Positions 8,825 through 17,722 of a stretch of DNA of 64,000 nt are shown here, piece after piece; the stretch's first letter is position 1; the number at the start of each line of letters is the position of its first letter. The notes under the pieces were generated by a model, which did not search any database, was not told the DNA's origin, and saw only the letters and a program-made list of their open reading frames with translations. Source of the DNA: Pseudomonas sp. NC02 (lineage in GTDB: Bacteria > Pseudomonadota > Gammaproteobacteria > Pseudomonadales > Pseudomonadaceae). A program made the position numbers and the translations under genes. The DNA lies in assembly GCF_002874965.1 (NCBI RefSeq), contig NZ_CP025624.1, positions 6,572,001 through 6,636,000 on the forward strand, in the 5' to 3' direction.

Positions 8825-10183
8825 TTACTTGAACGCGTAGGTGTAGCTGAGGATTACGCGGTTTTCGTCCTGGGAACGGGTGTTCGCCAGGTCGGTACGC
8901 CACATCGCGTTTTTCCAGGCAACGCCCAGGTTTTTCAGCGGACCTTCTGGAACAACGTAAGCCAGGGTCAGGTCGCGTTCCCACTCGTTACGCTCGCCGA
9001 CGGTGGTGTCGATGTTGCTACCTTTGAGGTAAACCACACCGGCAGTCAGGCCGGGTACGCCGATCTTGGCGAAGTCATAGGCGTAGCGAGCTTGCCAGGT
9101 ACGTTCGCCAGCACGGGCAAACTTCTGGATTTGCATGTCGGTGATGGTGCTGTTAGACGAGCCGTCACCTTGGTTCAGCCAAGGGAAGTCGCTGTCGCCC
9201 TTGGTGTACTGGTAGCCAGCACCGAAGGTGTGACCGGCAACCGAGTACAGCGCCAGGTAGCTGTACAGGTCGTTGTCGACCTTACCTTTGACCTTGGTGG
9301 CGTTGGTCGGATGATCCGAGTAGTAGCCGGAGGTGTAGTAACCGGCAGTATCACCGTTGGCACCGTTGTCACGGCTGCGGTAGTAGCGCAGGTCACTTTT
9401 CAGGACGCCAGGACCGATCGCCCAGTTGTGGACCAGGCCCAGGAAGTTCTGAGAGTAGAAATCCTTCAGCTCGCCGAAGTAGTACGAAGCGGTCAGGTCT
9501 TTGTTGATTTTGTAGTCAGCACCGGCGTAGTAGAACTTGTTGACGAAGTTACCAGCGTCGTAGTTCGAGCTGCCGTTGGCACCGGCCAGGGACAGACCTT
9601 CATTGTTGCTGGAGTTACGGCCTTTGGAGTGCTCGATCTGACCAGCAGTCAGGGTCAGGTCCTTGAACTCGTTCGAAGAGATCTCGCCGCCCTGGAAGGT
9701 TTGTGGCAACAGACGACCGTCGTTGGTCTTGATCACCGGGTTGTTCGGCTGCAAGGTACCGATCTTCAGCACGGTTTGGGAGATCTTGACCTTACCGGTC
9801 ACGCCCAGGCTGGCGAAATCGTGAACGGCCTTGTTGCCATCACTTGGGAACACGGTGCCGCCGGAAGCAGTACCAGTGTAGTTACCGTGATCAGCGCGGC
9901 TGGAATCCAGACGCACGCCGTACAGGCCGATGGCGTCAAGACCGAAGCCCACAGTACCTTGGGTAAAACCCGAGATGAAACGCAGGTCGAAACCCTGACC
10001 CCATTCAGCGTTTTTGCTGCGGGTGTTCGAGGTAGCCGATGGCTTCAGATCGCGGTTGTCGGTGTTGATGTAAAAGTTACGTACGCCCAGCGTGATCTTG
10101 CTGTCATCGATAAAACCAGCGGCGCCTGCTTGTTGGGCGATTGCCCCCAAAGCTACGGCCAACGCCAATGTTGACTTCTTCAT
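8825..10183 (-). CDS. OprD family outer-membrane porin
   Basis: A 452-residue protein with a signal peptide (MKKSTLALAVALGAIAQQAGAA). The mature start AGFIDDSKITLGVRNFYINTDNRD is the OprD family signature, followed by EWGQGFDLRFISGFTQGTVGFGLDAIGLYG. The many alternating strands and C-terminal YTYAFK fit an 18-stranded barrel. OprD/OccD-OccK members take up small carboxylated substrates such as amino acids or organic acids. The substrate here is unknown; being next to lsfA and ssu raises, but does not show, an organosulfur substrate. The gene has a hairpin after its stop and a long leader before it. Confidence 0.93.
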   Translation of the reverse strand: MKKSTLALAVALGAIAQQAGAAGFIDDSKITLGVRNFYINTDNRDLKPSATSNTRSKNAEWGQGFDLRFISGFTQGTVGFGLDAIGLYGVRLDSSRADHGNYTGTASGGTVFPSDGNKAVHDFASLGVTGKVKISQTVLKIGTLQPNNPVIKTNDGRLLPQTFQGGEISSNEFKDLTLTAGQIEHSKGRNSSNNEGLSLAGANGSSNYDAGNFVNKFYYAGADYKINKDLTASYYFGELKDFYSQNFLGLVHNWAIGPGVLKSDLRYYRSRDNGANGDTAGYYTSGYYSDHPTNATKVKGKVDNDLYSYLALYSVAGHTFGAGYQYTKGDSDFPWLNQGDGSSNSTITDMQIQKFARAGERTWQARYAYDFAKIGVPGLTAGVVYLKGSNIDTTVGERNEWERDLTLAYVVPEGPLKNLGVAWKNAMWRTDLANTRSQDENRVILSYTYAFK

Positions 10184-10775
10184 GTACCGCTCCTCTCATT
10201 TCTAATTTTTGTATTTCTTAGGTCTCGGGTCTGACGCCCTCGATCCACAGATGCGCGATTAGCACCGGATAGTGACTGACAAGTCAATCGTAACCTTGTG
10301 TGTCTACTACTTTCGTCTAACCGCAGTTAATTTGGTCCTTGCAGGGTAATGAGTTTTTCATACACCCAAAAAGAATTGTTTCGTCCTTTTTCATACCATT
10401 CAGGAATAACGCTTTCCATGGGACGGTCAAGCCGACAGGCGATGCCGCTCCATAAGCGTTTTCCGAAAGAGTATGTCTTTGCGCTTTTTTAGATCGTTTT
10501 GTGTTGACCAAACGGGGTCATACGTCACTCACGATCAAAAACGCGACGCCATCATGGCCAAACGCACATCATTCCGTCAATTTGTTACAGTTTTTGTATC
10601 GATGAAACTTTTCTGCCGTCCCAGCAATCCACCTCACCGTAACCGGTGATAATGTCACTTTGATGTCAGTTATATGTATAAATTGGCAAACCCTGTGTTC
10701 AGGGCCGATGCGTCCGCCGAGGAGCACGACTCGCCAAAGTGACAGGCGAGAGGATTGCCCCCTCGCCCCTTAGCC
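10184..10775. other. 592-bp gene-free stretch upstream of the OprD gene, with a direct repeat
   Basis: I found no convincing gene here. GC content is visibly lower than in the flanking genes, consistent with a promoter and leader for the porin gene. The decamer tttttcatac occurs at 10354-10363 and 10387-10396, 33 bp apart, about three helical turns. Near 10645-10690 the sequence ttgatgtcagttatatgtataa resembles a promoter reading rightward, which would run antisense into argA. A hairpin (ggcgag/ctcgcc, about 10744-10766) may end argA transcription. Confidence 0.4.
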
Positions 10776-12074
10776 TTACAACGCCTTTTCGAAAATCTTC
10801 GAATTACGCTGATAGTTGTATAACGACGCCCGCGCCGACGGCAGGCGATCCACCGTGCTCGGCACAAAACCACGTTCGCGGAACCAGTGGGCGGTACGGG
10901 TCGTCAGCACGAAGAGCGTCTTCAAACCCTGGGCCCGGGCACGGGTCTCGATGCGCTCCAGCAGCTCGTCACCGCGACCGCCATGACGGTACTCCGGGTT
11001 CACGGCCAGGCACGCCAGCTCCCCTGCGTCGGAGTCGGCGATCTGATACAGCGCCGCACAGGCGATGATCATGCCTTCACGTTCCACCACGCTGAACTGC
11101 TCGATTTCCCGCTCCAGCACTTCCCGGGAACGACGCACCAGAATCCCCTGCTCTTCCAGCGGGCTGATCAGGTCCAGCAACCCGCCGACGTCTTCAATCG
11201 CCGCTTCGCGCACCAGTTCGAACTGTTCCTGGGCCACCAGCGTACCGCCGCCATCCCGGGTGAACAGCTCGGTCAGCAAGGCACCATCTTCGGCATAACT
11301 GACAATGTGGCTGCGCCCTACGCCGCCACGGCAAGCCTCGGCGGCCGCGTCCAGCAATTCGGCTTGGTAGTTGTTGCCCAGGCGTTGCAGGTGCGCGGGC
11401 ACCTGTTGCGGCCGCAATTCACGCACCAGGCGGCCGTGCTCGTCGATCAGGCCGAGATCGGCACCGAACAGCAGCAACTTGTCCGCGCCCAGGTCGATGG
11501 CCGCGCGGGTGGCGACGTCTTCACAGGCGAGGTTGAAGATTTCGCCGGTAGGCGAGTAGCCCAGCGGCGACAGCAGCACGATGGAGCGCTCGTCCAGCAG
11601 GCGGTTGATGCCCTTGCGGTCGACCCGGCGCACTTCGCCGGTGTGGTGATAGTCGACGCCTTCAAGCACACCGATCGGGCGCGCCGTCACCAGGTTGCCG
11701 CTGGCCACCCGCAGGCGCGAGCCCTGCATCGGCGAGGACGCCATGTCCATCGACAACCGCGCTTCGATGGCGATACGCAGATGGCCGACCGCGTCGATCA
11801 CACACTCCAGGGTTGCGGCATCGGTGATGCGCAAGCCTTCGTGGTAAGCCGGGGTCAGGCCGCGGGCGGCGAGGCGGGTTTCAATTTGCGGGCGCGAACC
11901 GTGGACCAGCACCAGTCGCACGCCCAGGCTGTGGAGCAGCACCAGGTCGTGGACGATATTGCCGAAGTTCGGGTGCTCTACACCATCGCCCGGCAGCATG
12001 ACGACAAAGGTGCAATCCCGGTGGGCATTGATGTAAGGCGAAGCGTGACGAAGCCAATTGACGTATTCGGGCAT
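10776..12074 (-). CDS. argA: N-acetylglutamate synthase (amino-acid N-acetyltransferase)
   Basis: A 432-residue protein catalysing the first step of arginine synthesis, acetyl-CoA plus glutamate. It has an N-terminal amino-acid-kinase-like domain (about 20-280; VLVHGSRPQIETRL near 75) that in this family binds inhibitory arginine, and a C-terminal GNAT domain (about 290-432; LACLAVNPEYRHGGRGDELL near 365). The start MPEYVNWLRHASPYINAHRD at 12074 is the family N-terminus, and a 19-residue upstream extension is rejected. It follows argE on the same strand after 136 bp. Confidence 0.95.
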   Translation of the reverse strand: MPEYVNWLRHASPYINAHRDCTFVVMLPGDGVEHPNFGNIVHDLVLLHSLGVRLVLVHGSRPQIETRLAARGLTPAYHEGLRITDAATLECVIDAVGHLRIAIEARLSMDMASSPMQGSRLRVASGNLVTARPIGVLEGVDYHHTGEVRRVDRKGINRLLDERSIVLLSPLGYSPTGEIFNLACEDVATRAAIDLGADKLLLFGADLGLIDEHGRLVRELRPQQVPAHLQRLGNNYQAELLDAAAEACRGGVGRSHIVSYAEDGALLTELFTRDGGGTLVAQEQFELVREAAIEDVGGLLDLISPLEEQGILVRRSREVLEREIEQFSVVEREGMIIACAALYQIADSDAGELACLAVNPEYRHGGRGDELLERIETRARAQGLKTLFVLTTRTAHWFRERGFVPSTVDRLPSARASLYNYQRNSKIFEKAL

Positions 12075-12210
12075 AAAAACCTGGGCCTGTAATAAAAAGC
12101 AGCCAAAAAAGGATGAATCGCAAAAACGCACAGCGGGCTGTTGGTTATCGTCGGAACAGGCTTGGCGACACGCTCGCTCTCCTTCTATGTACGGATGGGC
12201 AGGGGTTAAT

Positions 12211-13359
12211 TTATGCAGGTGTCAGGCAGTAATGTTGAATCAGTTCACGCAATAGACGCACTGTAGGCGTCAAGCGTGACATTTCAAGGTACTCGCCTGG
12301 CTGGTGGGCGCAGGCGATATCGCCAGGGCCAAGCACCAGGGTCTCGCAACCAAGGCGCTGAAGATAAGGCGCTTCGGTGCCGAACGCCACTGCTTCGGCG
12401 CGATGACCGGTAAGTCGTTCAGCTACCCGCACCAACTCTGCATCCTCGGTCTGCTCGAACGGCGGCACTTCGGGGAACAGCGGCGCATAGTCGATCTTCA
12501 CCTGATGGCGCTCGGCCAAGGGTTCAAGCTTCTGCCGGATGGCAGCGCGCAGCACCTGGGGATCCATGCCCGGCAGGGGCCGCAGGTCGAATTCCAGGGA
12601 GCATTGGCCGCAGATGCGGTTGGGGTTGTCGCCACCGTGGATGCAGCCGAAGTTCATGGTCGGCTGTGGCACGCTGAACTGCGGATTGCGGTATTCGCGC
12701 TGCCAAGCCAGGCGCAGGCCACGCAGTTCGCCAATGGCGTCGTGCATGGCTTCGAGGGCGCTGTGGCCCAGGCTTGGGTCCGACGAATGGCCGCTGCGCC
12801 CGAGGATATCGATGCGCTCCATCATTACGCCCTTGTGCAGGCGGATGGGTTTGAGGCCGGTGGGTTCACCGATCACCGCCGCACGGCCCAAGGGACGACC
12901 CGCCTCGGCCAGTGCACGAGCACCGGCCATGGAGCTTTCTTCATCGCAGGTAGCAAGAATCAGCAGCGGCTGCTTGAAAGGCTGGTCGAGCAACGGCTGG
13001 ACGGCTTCGATCACCAGGGCGAAAAAGCCCTTCATGTCACAGCTGCCCAGTCCTACCCAGCGGCCGTCGACTTCCGTCAGCTTGAGCGGATCGGTCTGCC
13101 ATAGGGCGCCGTCGTACGGCACGGTGTCACTGTGGCCCGCCAACACCAGGCCGCCAGGGCCGGTGCCGAAACTGGCCAACAGGTTGAATTTGCCTGGGCT
13201 GACCTGCTGGATGTCGCAGGCAAAGCCCAGGTCTGCCAGCCAGGTGGCGAGCAAATCGATGACCGGGCGGTTGGATTGGTCGAGAGAGGCCTGGGTACAA
13301 CTGACCGAAGGCGCGGCAATCAGCGCGGCGAATTGTTCTTTCATGGACGGTAAAGGCAT
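12211..13359 (-). CDS. argE: Acetylornithine deacetylase
   Basis: A 382-residue M20 family metallohydrolase that deacetylates N-acetylornithine to ornithine. Visible metal-site motifs are LAGHSDTVPYDG near 70, GSCDMKGFFA near 103 and ATCDEESSMAGA near 137. The dimerisation domain covers about 175-290, with GRSGHSSDPSLGHSAL. The start at 13359 (MPLPSMKEQ) is preferred; a 39-residue upstream extension would overlap the divergent neighbour and looks non-coding. No strong Shine-Dalgarno is visible, and the internal Met six codons in is an alternative. It is paired with argA downstream. Confidence 0.93.
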   Translation of the reverse strand: MPLPSMKEQFAALIAAPSVSCTQASLDQSNRPVIDLLATWLADLGFACDIQQVSPGKFNLLASFGTGPGGLVLAGHSDTVPYDGALWQTDPLKLTEVDGRWVGLGSCDMKGFFALVIEAVQPLLDQPFKQPLLILATCDEESSMAGARALAEAGRPLGRAAVIGEPTGLKPIRLHKGVMMERIDILGRSGHSSDPSLGHSALEAMHDAIGELRGLRLAWQREYRNPQFSVPQPTMNFGCIHGGDNPNRICGQCSLEFDLRPLPGMDPQVLRAAIRQKLEPLAERHQVKIDYAPLFPEVPPFEQTEDAELVRVAERLTGHRAEAVAFGTEAPYLQRLGCETLVLGPGDIACAHQPGEYLEMSRLTPTVRLLRELIQHYCLTPA

Positions 13360-13517
13360 GCGCTGTCTCTCAACTTCCCGGACGAACCCCATCATAGAGC
13401 TATCTGAGTGACACAATAAACCGTTGCGGCACGTTGCCGGGCTCAGTCCTGTACACTGCACGACCTTGGCAGCCACTCTTTTCCCCGGCTGCGCTCCCGA
13501 TCCTGGATTTTCCGGCC

Positions 13518-14885
13518 ATGCAGAAAGAAACCGAAATCAAGCTCCGTGTCAGCCGCGAAACCCTCGCCGCGCTGCGTGAGCACCCGTTACTGAAAAAACG
13601 CAACAAAAGTGGCTGGGAACGCCGTGAGTTGATGAACCAGTACTTCGACACCCCGGAACGCGACCTGGCCCAGGCCAAAGTGGCCCTGCGCCTGCGCAAA
13701 GACGGCGACGAAGTGATCCAGACCCTCAAGACCCGTGGCCAGAGCGTCGCCGGCTTGTCGGAACGCAATGAGTACAACTGGGACCTGGCCAAAGCCAAGC
13801 TCGACGTGAAGAAACTCGACGGCGAATGCTGGCCCGAGCAACTGGCCGAGCTGGACAAAAAGACCCTCAAGCCGATCTTCACCACCGATTTCGTCCGCGA
13901 ACGCGCTGAAATCGCCTGGGGCCGCGGCAAGGCCAAGGTGGTGATCGAAGCCGCCCTGGACCTGGGCCACGTGGTTGCCGGCAAGCAGAAAGAAGAAATC
14001 TGCGAGCTGGAACTGGAACTGCGCGAAGGCGACCCGGCCGCCCTGCTGGAGCTGGCCGCTGAACTGGCCGCGACCCTGGCGCTGATGCCGTGCGATATCA
14101 GCAAGGCCGAGCGTGGCTATCGCCTGTTCGACGCCAACAGCTACTCCCTGAGCCTGCCGGCACCGCTGCTGCACGCCGAAATGCCGCTGGACGACGCATT
14201 TGCTGCCGTCATGTGGCATCTGTTGGGCAGCAGCCAGCGCCTGGCCGAGCAATACCGTTTCAACGGCCACTGGCGTCTGCTGCAGGACTGGGTGGAAAAC
14301 CTCGGCGAACTGCGGGCCCTGCTCGGCAGCCTCGGCCAGGCCGCACCGCGTCAGTCCACCAGCGAATTGCGCGCCGCACTGGACGCCTTGCTGGAAGACT
14401 GGCGTCCGCTGGTCCAGGCCGGTGACGACGATGAAGACATCCGCAAGGCCGCGCCGGAGCAGTTCGCCGAAGAACTGGAAGACGTGCGCTGGGGCTTGTT
14501 CTCCCTGACCACTTCCCGCTGGCTGCTGGCCCGCACCTGGGCCGCGGATCGCAACGTGCGTGGCAATCGCCAGGGCGCTGCACAGCTGGCCAACTGGCTG
14601 CCGCGCCTGCTGGCCGATGACGCCGTTGCCCTGCAACTGCCGCGCTACCAGCAACAGCCGGAAGACCTGGCCGAGCAACTGCCGCGTATCGAACGCATCC
14701 TGGCCTGGCTGCACCATGCACGCCAGGTGCTGGATATCGCCGAGCTGGACCGTTTGTATGGCGAGCTGAACAAGCTGGCGCACCTGGCCAACCAGCCGAT
14801 CACCGATGAGTCGCTGGATGCGCGGATGCATCAGGCGATTGCGGTGTATCAGAATCGCGCCTGGAAAACCCTGCTGCGCCTGTAA
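13518..14885 (+). CDS. CYTH and CHAD domain protein (YgiF-like inorganic triphosphatase)
   Basis: A 455-residue protein. The CYTH tunnel domain spans about 1-200 and starts MQKETEIKLRVS, containing the defining ExExK motif. Basic residues follow on strands such as KVALRLRKDGDEVIQTLKTRG, and ELELELREGD carries acidic metal ligands. The C-terminal part (about 220-455) is alpha-helical and CHAD-like, rich in histidine and arginine. E. coli YgiF hydrolyses inorganic triphosphate; CHAD domains are associated with polyphosphate. It is divergent from argE, and in-frame ATGs upstream of 13518 are excluded by the family N-terminus. The physiological role is uncertain. Confidence 0.87.
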   Translation: MQKETEIKLRVSRETLAALREHPLLKKRNKSGWERRELMNQYFDTPERDLAQAKVALRLRKDGDEVIQTLKTRGQSVAGLSERNEYNWDLAKAKLDVKKLDGECWPEQLAELDKKTLKPIFTTDFVRERAEIAWGRGKAKVVIEAALDLGHVVAGKQKEEICELELELREGDPAALLELAAELAATLALMPCDISKAERGYRLFDANSYSLSLPAPLLHAEMPLDDAFAAVMWHLLGSSQRLAEQYRFNGHWRLLQDWVENLGELRALLGSLGQAAPRQSTSELRAALDALLEDWRPLVQAGDDDEDIRKAAPEQFAEELEDVRWGLFSLTTSRWLLARTWAADRNVRGNRQGAAQLANWLPRLLADDAVALQLPRYQQQPEDLAEQLPRIERILAWLHHARQVLDIAELDRLYGELNKLAHLANQPITDESLDARMHQAIAVYQNRAWKTLLRL

Positions 14886-14890
14886 AACCT

Positions 14891-14914
14891 TGTGGCGAGG
14901 GAGCTTGCTCCCTC
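14891..14914. repeat. Single REP half, tgtggcgagggag class
   Basis: The sequence tgtggcgagggagcttgctc followed by cctc forms a short hairpin (gagggagc / gctccctc) between convergent genes. It may act as a terminator; no second arm is nearby. Confidence 0.6.
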
Positions 14915-14941
14915 TTCACTAAAATCAGGCCAAGACAACTA

Positions 14942-15412
14942 TCAGCGCAACACCGGCAAACTCGTGGTGGACTTGATCTCCGACAAGGCCACTATCGAGT
15001 TGACCTCCTGAATCCCCGGCACCATCGACAGCTTCTCAAAGAAAAACCGCTCATACGCCTCGATGTCCGACGTGACGATCCGCAGTAAAAAGTCCACCGC
15101 CCCCATCAGCACATAACATTCCAACACTTCCGGAAAACCGCGAATCGCCTCGGTGAATTCAGTGAAGTTGGAACGGCCGTGGGCGTTGAGTTTCACCTCG
15201 GCAAAAATCTGCGTATTAAGGCCGATTTTCTTGCGATCCAGCAGGGTGACCTGGCCGCGAATCACACCCTCCTCTTTCAGCCGCTGAATCCGGCGCCAGC
15301 ACGGCGACTGCGACAGGCCGACCTGTTCGGCGATCTGCGCGCTGGAGAGCGAAGCGTCTTCCTGCAACAGCGCGAGAATGCGCCGGTCGTACACGTCCAA
15401 TTCAGCGTGCAT
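14942..15412 (-). CDS. Lrp/AsnC family transcriptional regulator
   Basis: A 156-residue regulator with an N-terminal helix-turn-helix (LDVYDRRILALLQEDASLSS, then SSAQIAEQVGLSQSPCWRRI, about 4-45) and a C-terminal RAM/ACT-like effector domain (about 65-150; FPEVLECYVLMGAVDFLLRI). SQSPCWRRIQRLKEEGVI is the classic Lrp recognition helix. The start MHAELDVYD at 15412 is chosen; an ATG four codons upstream (15424) is possible and neither has a strong ribosome site. It is divergent from the small ACT-like gene at 15540, with a palindrome between them that could be its operator. Confidence 0.9.
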   Translation of the reverse strand: MHAELDVYDRRILALLQEDASLSSAQIAEQVGLSQSPCWRRIQRLKEEGVIRGQVTLLDRKKIGLNTQIFAEVKLNAHGRSNFTEFTEAIRGFPEVLECYVLMGAVDFLLRIVTSDIEAYERFFFEKLSMVPGIQEVNSIVALSEIKSTTSLPVLR

Positions 15413-15429
15413 AGAAATACCCATTAATC

Positions 15430-15470
15430 ATGATTTAAAGAATTACATGATTCTCTTATAAGCCAATACA
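15430..15470. promoter_or_regulatory. Candidate Lrp-family operator, agaat-N6-attct
   Basis: In the spacer between the divergent Lrp gene and the small ACT-like gene, agaat-tacatg-attct forms an inverted repeat within an AT-rich block. It is preceded by a second catgatt. Position and symmetry fit autoregulation plus control of the divergent gene, as is common for Lrp-type regulators. Binding is inferred. Confidence 0.45.
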
Positions 15471-15539
15471 GGCTGTTTTAGATAAGAAATCTCCCGCGAC
15501 GAATGCAAAAATTTCTCCAGTCGAATCCGGAGAATCATC

Positions 15540-15878
15540 ATGCACGTCGTCGAAGCCTCCCACCCCGCCCAACGCGTTGACGCCTGGGCCGTCAGCAATG
15601 CCCACTGCCAGGCGCACTATCAAATCCTCGCCGAGGCTGAACCCGACGTGTTGTGCCGGGTGCTCAACTATTTTGCCCTGCAGTTCCTGGTGCCACGTCA
15701 GGTGAGCGTGCAGCGTGAAGACGACCTGCTGGCGATCGATATCGTGATGGATGGCCTGAGCTGGCACCGGGCCCAGGTGATCGGCGAAAAACTTCGTAAC
15801 CTGATCAGTGTGTGCTCGCTGGAGCTGCGCCCGGTAGATGCTGCGCGGCCTCTGGCGGTCCAGGCGGCCGCTCAGTAA
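15540..15878 (+). CDS. Small ACT-like domain protein of unknown function
   Basis: A 112-residue cytoplasmic protein. Residues about 27-100 read like an ACT fold (CRVLNYFALQFLVPRQVSVQ, then DLLAIDIVMDGLS, then a helix and a final strand), reminiscent of small regulatory subunits such as IlvM. There is no catalytic motif. GGAG lies before the ATG at 15540. Its partner is likely metabolic: an ACT fold usually senses amino acids, and the divergent Lrp-type regulator also carries such a domain. I cannot name a function. Confidence 0.7.
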   Translation: MHVVEASHPAQRVDAWAVSNAHCQAHYQILAEAEPDVLCRVLNYFALQFLVPRQVSVQREDDLLAIDIVMDGLSWHRAQVIGEKLRNLISVCSLELRPVDAARPLAVQAAAQ

Positions 15879-15962
15879 AAGCCTGCAATAAACCCCGGAG
15901 GCCGAAGCGCAAAGCGTGACTAGCCTGAGGACTACGCCTAATCGTTGCCCAGGAACGTCACC

Positions 15963-17666
15963 ATGTCCGTTGCGCCAAATCCCCAGGATCGCTGGCTGGA
16001 AATCCATCAGTTGTTGCCTGCCCTGATCGACCAGGGCCTGGTGCCCGCCGACCTGGCTCTACCGGCGAACAGTGGGCTGCATCCCCTGGAATGCATTGCC
16101 AGCCATGGGCCGTCTCTGGAAATGCTGACCGAATGGCTCGCCCGCCACTGCGGCCAGCCCTACCTGCGTATCGACCCGTTGAAAATCGACGTCGCGGCGG
16201 TGGTGCCGCTGATGTCCTATGCCTTTGCCCAGCGCCACAAGATCCTGGCCGTTGCGGTCGACGCCCACAGCGTTACCGTCGCCAGTGCCCAGCCTTACGT
16301 GTGCAGTTGGGAAGCCGGCCTGGCTCAGGTGTTGAAGCGCTCCATCAAGCGGGTGCTGGCCAATCCCCAGGAGATCCAGCGCTGCACCGTGGAGTTTTAC
16401 CGACTGGCGAAATCGGTCAGCGGCGCCATTGATCAAAAAACCTCCGGCGCGCCGAATATCGAACAACTGCTCAATCTCGGCGCCAGCGACCAGGAGCCCG
16501 ACGCCAACGACGCGCACATCGTCAACATCGTCGACTGGCTGTTGCAGTACGCCTTTGGCCAGCGGGCCAGTGATATCCATATCGAACCCGGACGCGATCA
16601 GGGGCGCGTGCGTTTTCGCATCGACGGGCTGCTGCATGACGTCTATCAATTCCCATCCCAGGTGACGATGGCGGTGGTCAGCCGCCTGAAAAGCCTGGGC
16701 CGGATGAACGTGGCGGAAAAACGCAAACCCCAGGACGGCCGGGTGAAGACCAAAAGCCCCACGGGCGGGGAAGTGGAGCTGCGCCTGTCGACCTTGCCCA
16801 TAGCCTTCGGCGAAAAGCTGGTGATGCGAATTTTTGACCCGCAGGTGCTGCACAAGGATTTCCAGCAACTGGGACTTTCCAGCGACGATCTGCAACGCTG
16901 GCAATCCATGACCGGCCAGGCCAACGGCATCATCCTGGTCACCGGCCCTACCGGCTCCGGCAAGACCAGCACGCTGTACACCACGCTCAAGCAATTGGCC
17001 ACTCGCGAGGTCAACCTGTGCACCGTCGAAGACCCGATCGAGATGGTGGAGCCGGCCTTCAACCAGATGCAGGTGCAGCACAACATCGACCTGACCTTCG
17101 CCAGCGGCATCCGCGCCCTGATGCGCCAGGACCCGGACATCATCATGATCGGCGAGATTCGCGACCTGGAAACCGCAGAAATGGCGATCCAGGCCGCCCT
17201 GACCGGGCATCTGGTGCTGTCGACGTTGCACACCAACGATGCGCCCGGCGCCATCAGCCGCTTGCTGGAACTGGGCATTCCCCATTACCTGATCAATGCC
17301 ACGCTGCTGGGGGTGATGGCCCAGCGCCTGGTCAGGCTGTTGTGCCCGCACTGCAAGCGGCAAGCCGGGCAGGTCCATCAGGCAGTGGGTTGCGGCGAGT
17401 GCCGGGAAAGTGGCTATCGGGGTCGAGCCGGGGTCTACGAGATCATGCTGATGAACGATCGCCTCAAGGCCCTGGTCAGCCCGGGCACCGACCTCCAGGC
17501 CCTGCGTCTGGCGGCCCTTGACCAGGGAATGTGCAGCTTGCGGTCCGCCGGTATGCGCAAGGTAATGGCAGGACTGACAACACTTGAAGAGGTACTGCGA
17601 GTGACGCCTGGGGATTCAGAAACAAATCCTTTGATCGATGGCGCGGTAATCCGTCCTTATCCGTGA
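15963..17666 (+). CDS. Orphan GspE/PilB-type secretion ATPase
   Basis: A 567-residue hexameric-type AAA ATPase. An N-terminal regulatory region (about 1-170) precedes the catalytic part: [10 protein letters not shown] near 200, Walker A GPTGSGKT at about 327-334, the Asp box [11 protein letters not shown] near 390, the His box [13 protein letters not shown] near 417, and a C4 zinc-like motif CPHC ... CGEC near 460-482. The family powers type II secretion or type IV pilus assembly. No other secretion or pilus gene is nearby, so its partner apparatus is encoded elsewhere or lost. The start at 15963 has AGGAAC upstream; six extra N-terminal codons are possible. Confidence 0.9.
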   Translation: MSVAPNPQDRWLEIHQLLPALIDQGLVPADLALPANSGLHPLECIASHGPSLEMLTEWLARHCGQPYLRIDPLKIDVAAVVPLMSYAFAQRHKILAVAVDAHSVTVASAQPYVCSWEAGLAQVLKRSIKRVLANPQEIQRCTVEFYRLAKSVSGAIDQKTSGAPNIEQLLNLGASDQEPDANDAHIVNIVDWLLQYAFGQRASDIHIEPGRDQGRVRFRIDGLLHDVYQFPSQVTMAVVSRLKSLGRMNVAEKRKPQDGRVKTKSPTGGEVELRLSTLPIAFGEKLVMRIFDPQVLHKDFQQLGLSSDDLQRWQSMTGQANGIILVTGPTGSGKTSTLYTTLKQLATREVNLCTVEDPIEMVEPAFNQMQVQHNIDLTFASGIRALMRQDPDIIMIGEIRDLETAEMAIQAALTGHLVLSTLHTNDAPGAISRLLELGIPHYLINATLLGVMAQRLVRLLCPHCKRQAGQVHQAVGCGECRESGYRGRAGVYEIMLMNDRLKALVSPGTDLQALRLAALDQGMCSLRSAGMRKVMAGLTTLEEVLRVTPGDSETNPLIDGAVIRPYP

Positions 17667-17722
17667 CAACACCGTTACAATCGGAAAAACCTCGCTTCAC
17701 CGTCACCAGACAAGGAATCGTT

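Noticed and set aside
10317..10511. 64-codon frame upstream of the porin gene on the minus strand
   Set aside because: It begins with a TTG, has no ribosome site and no recognisable features; it lies in an AT-rich leader where a chance frame of this length is expected.
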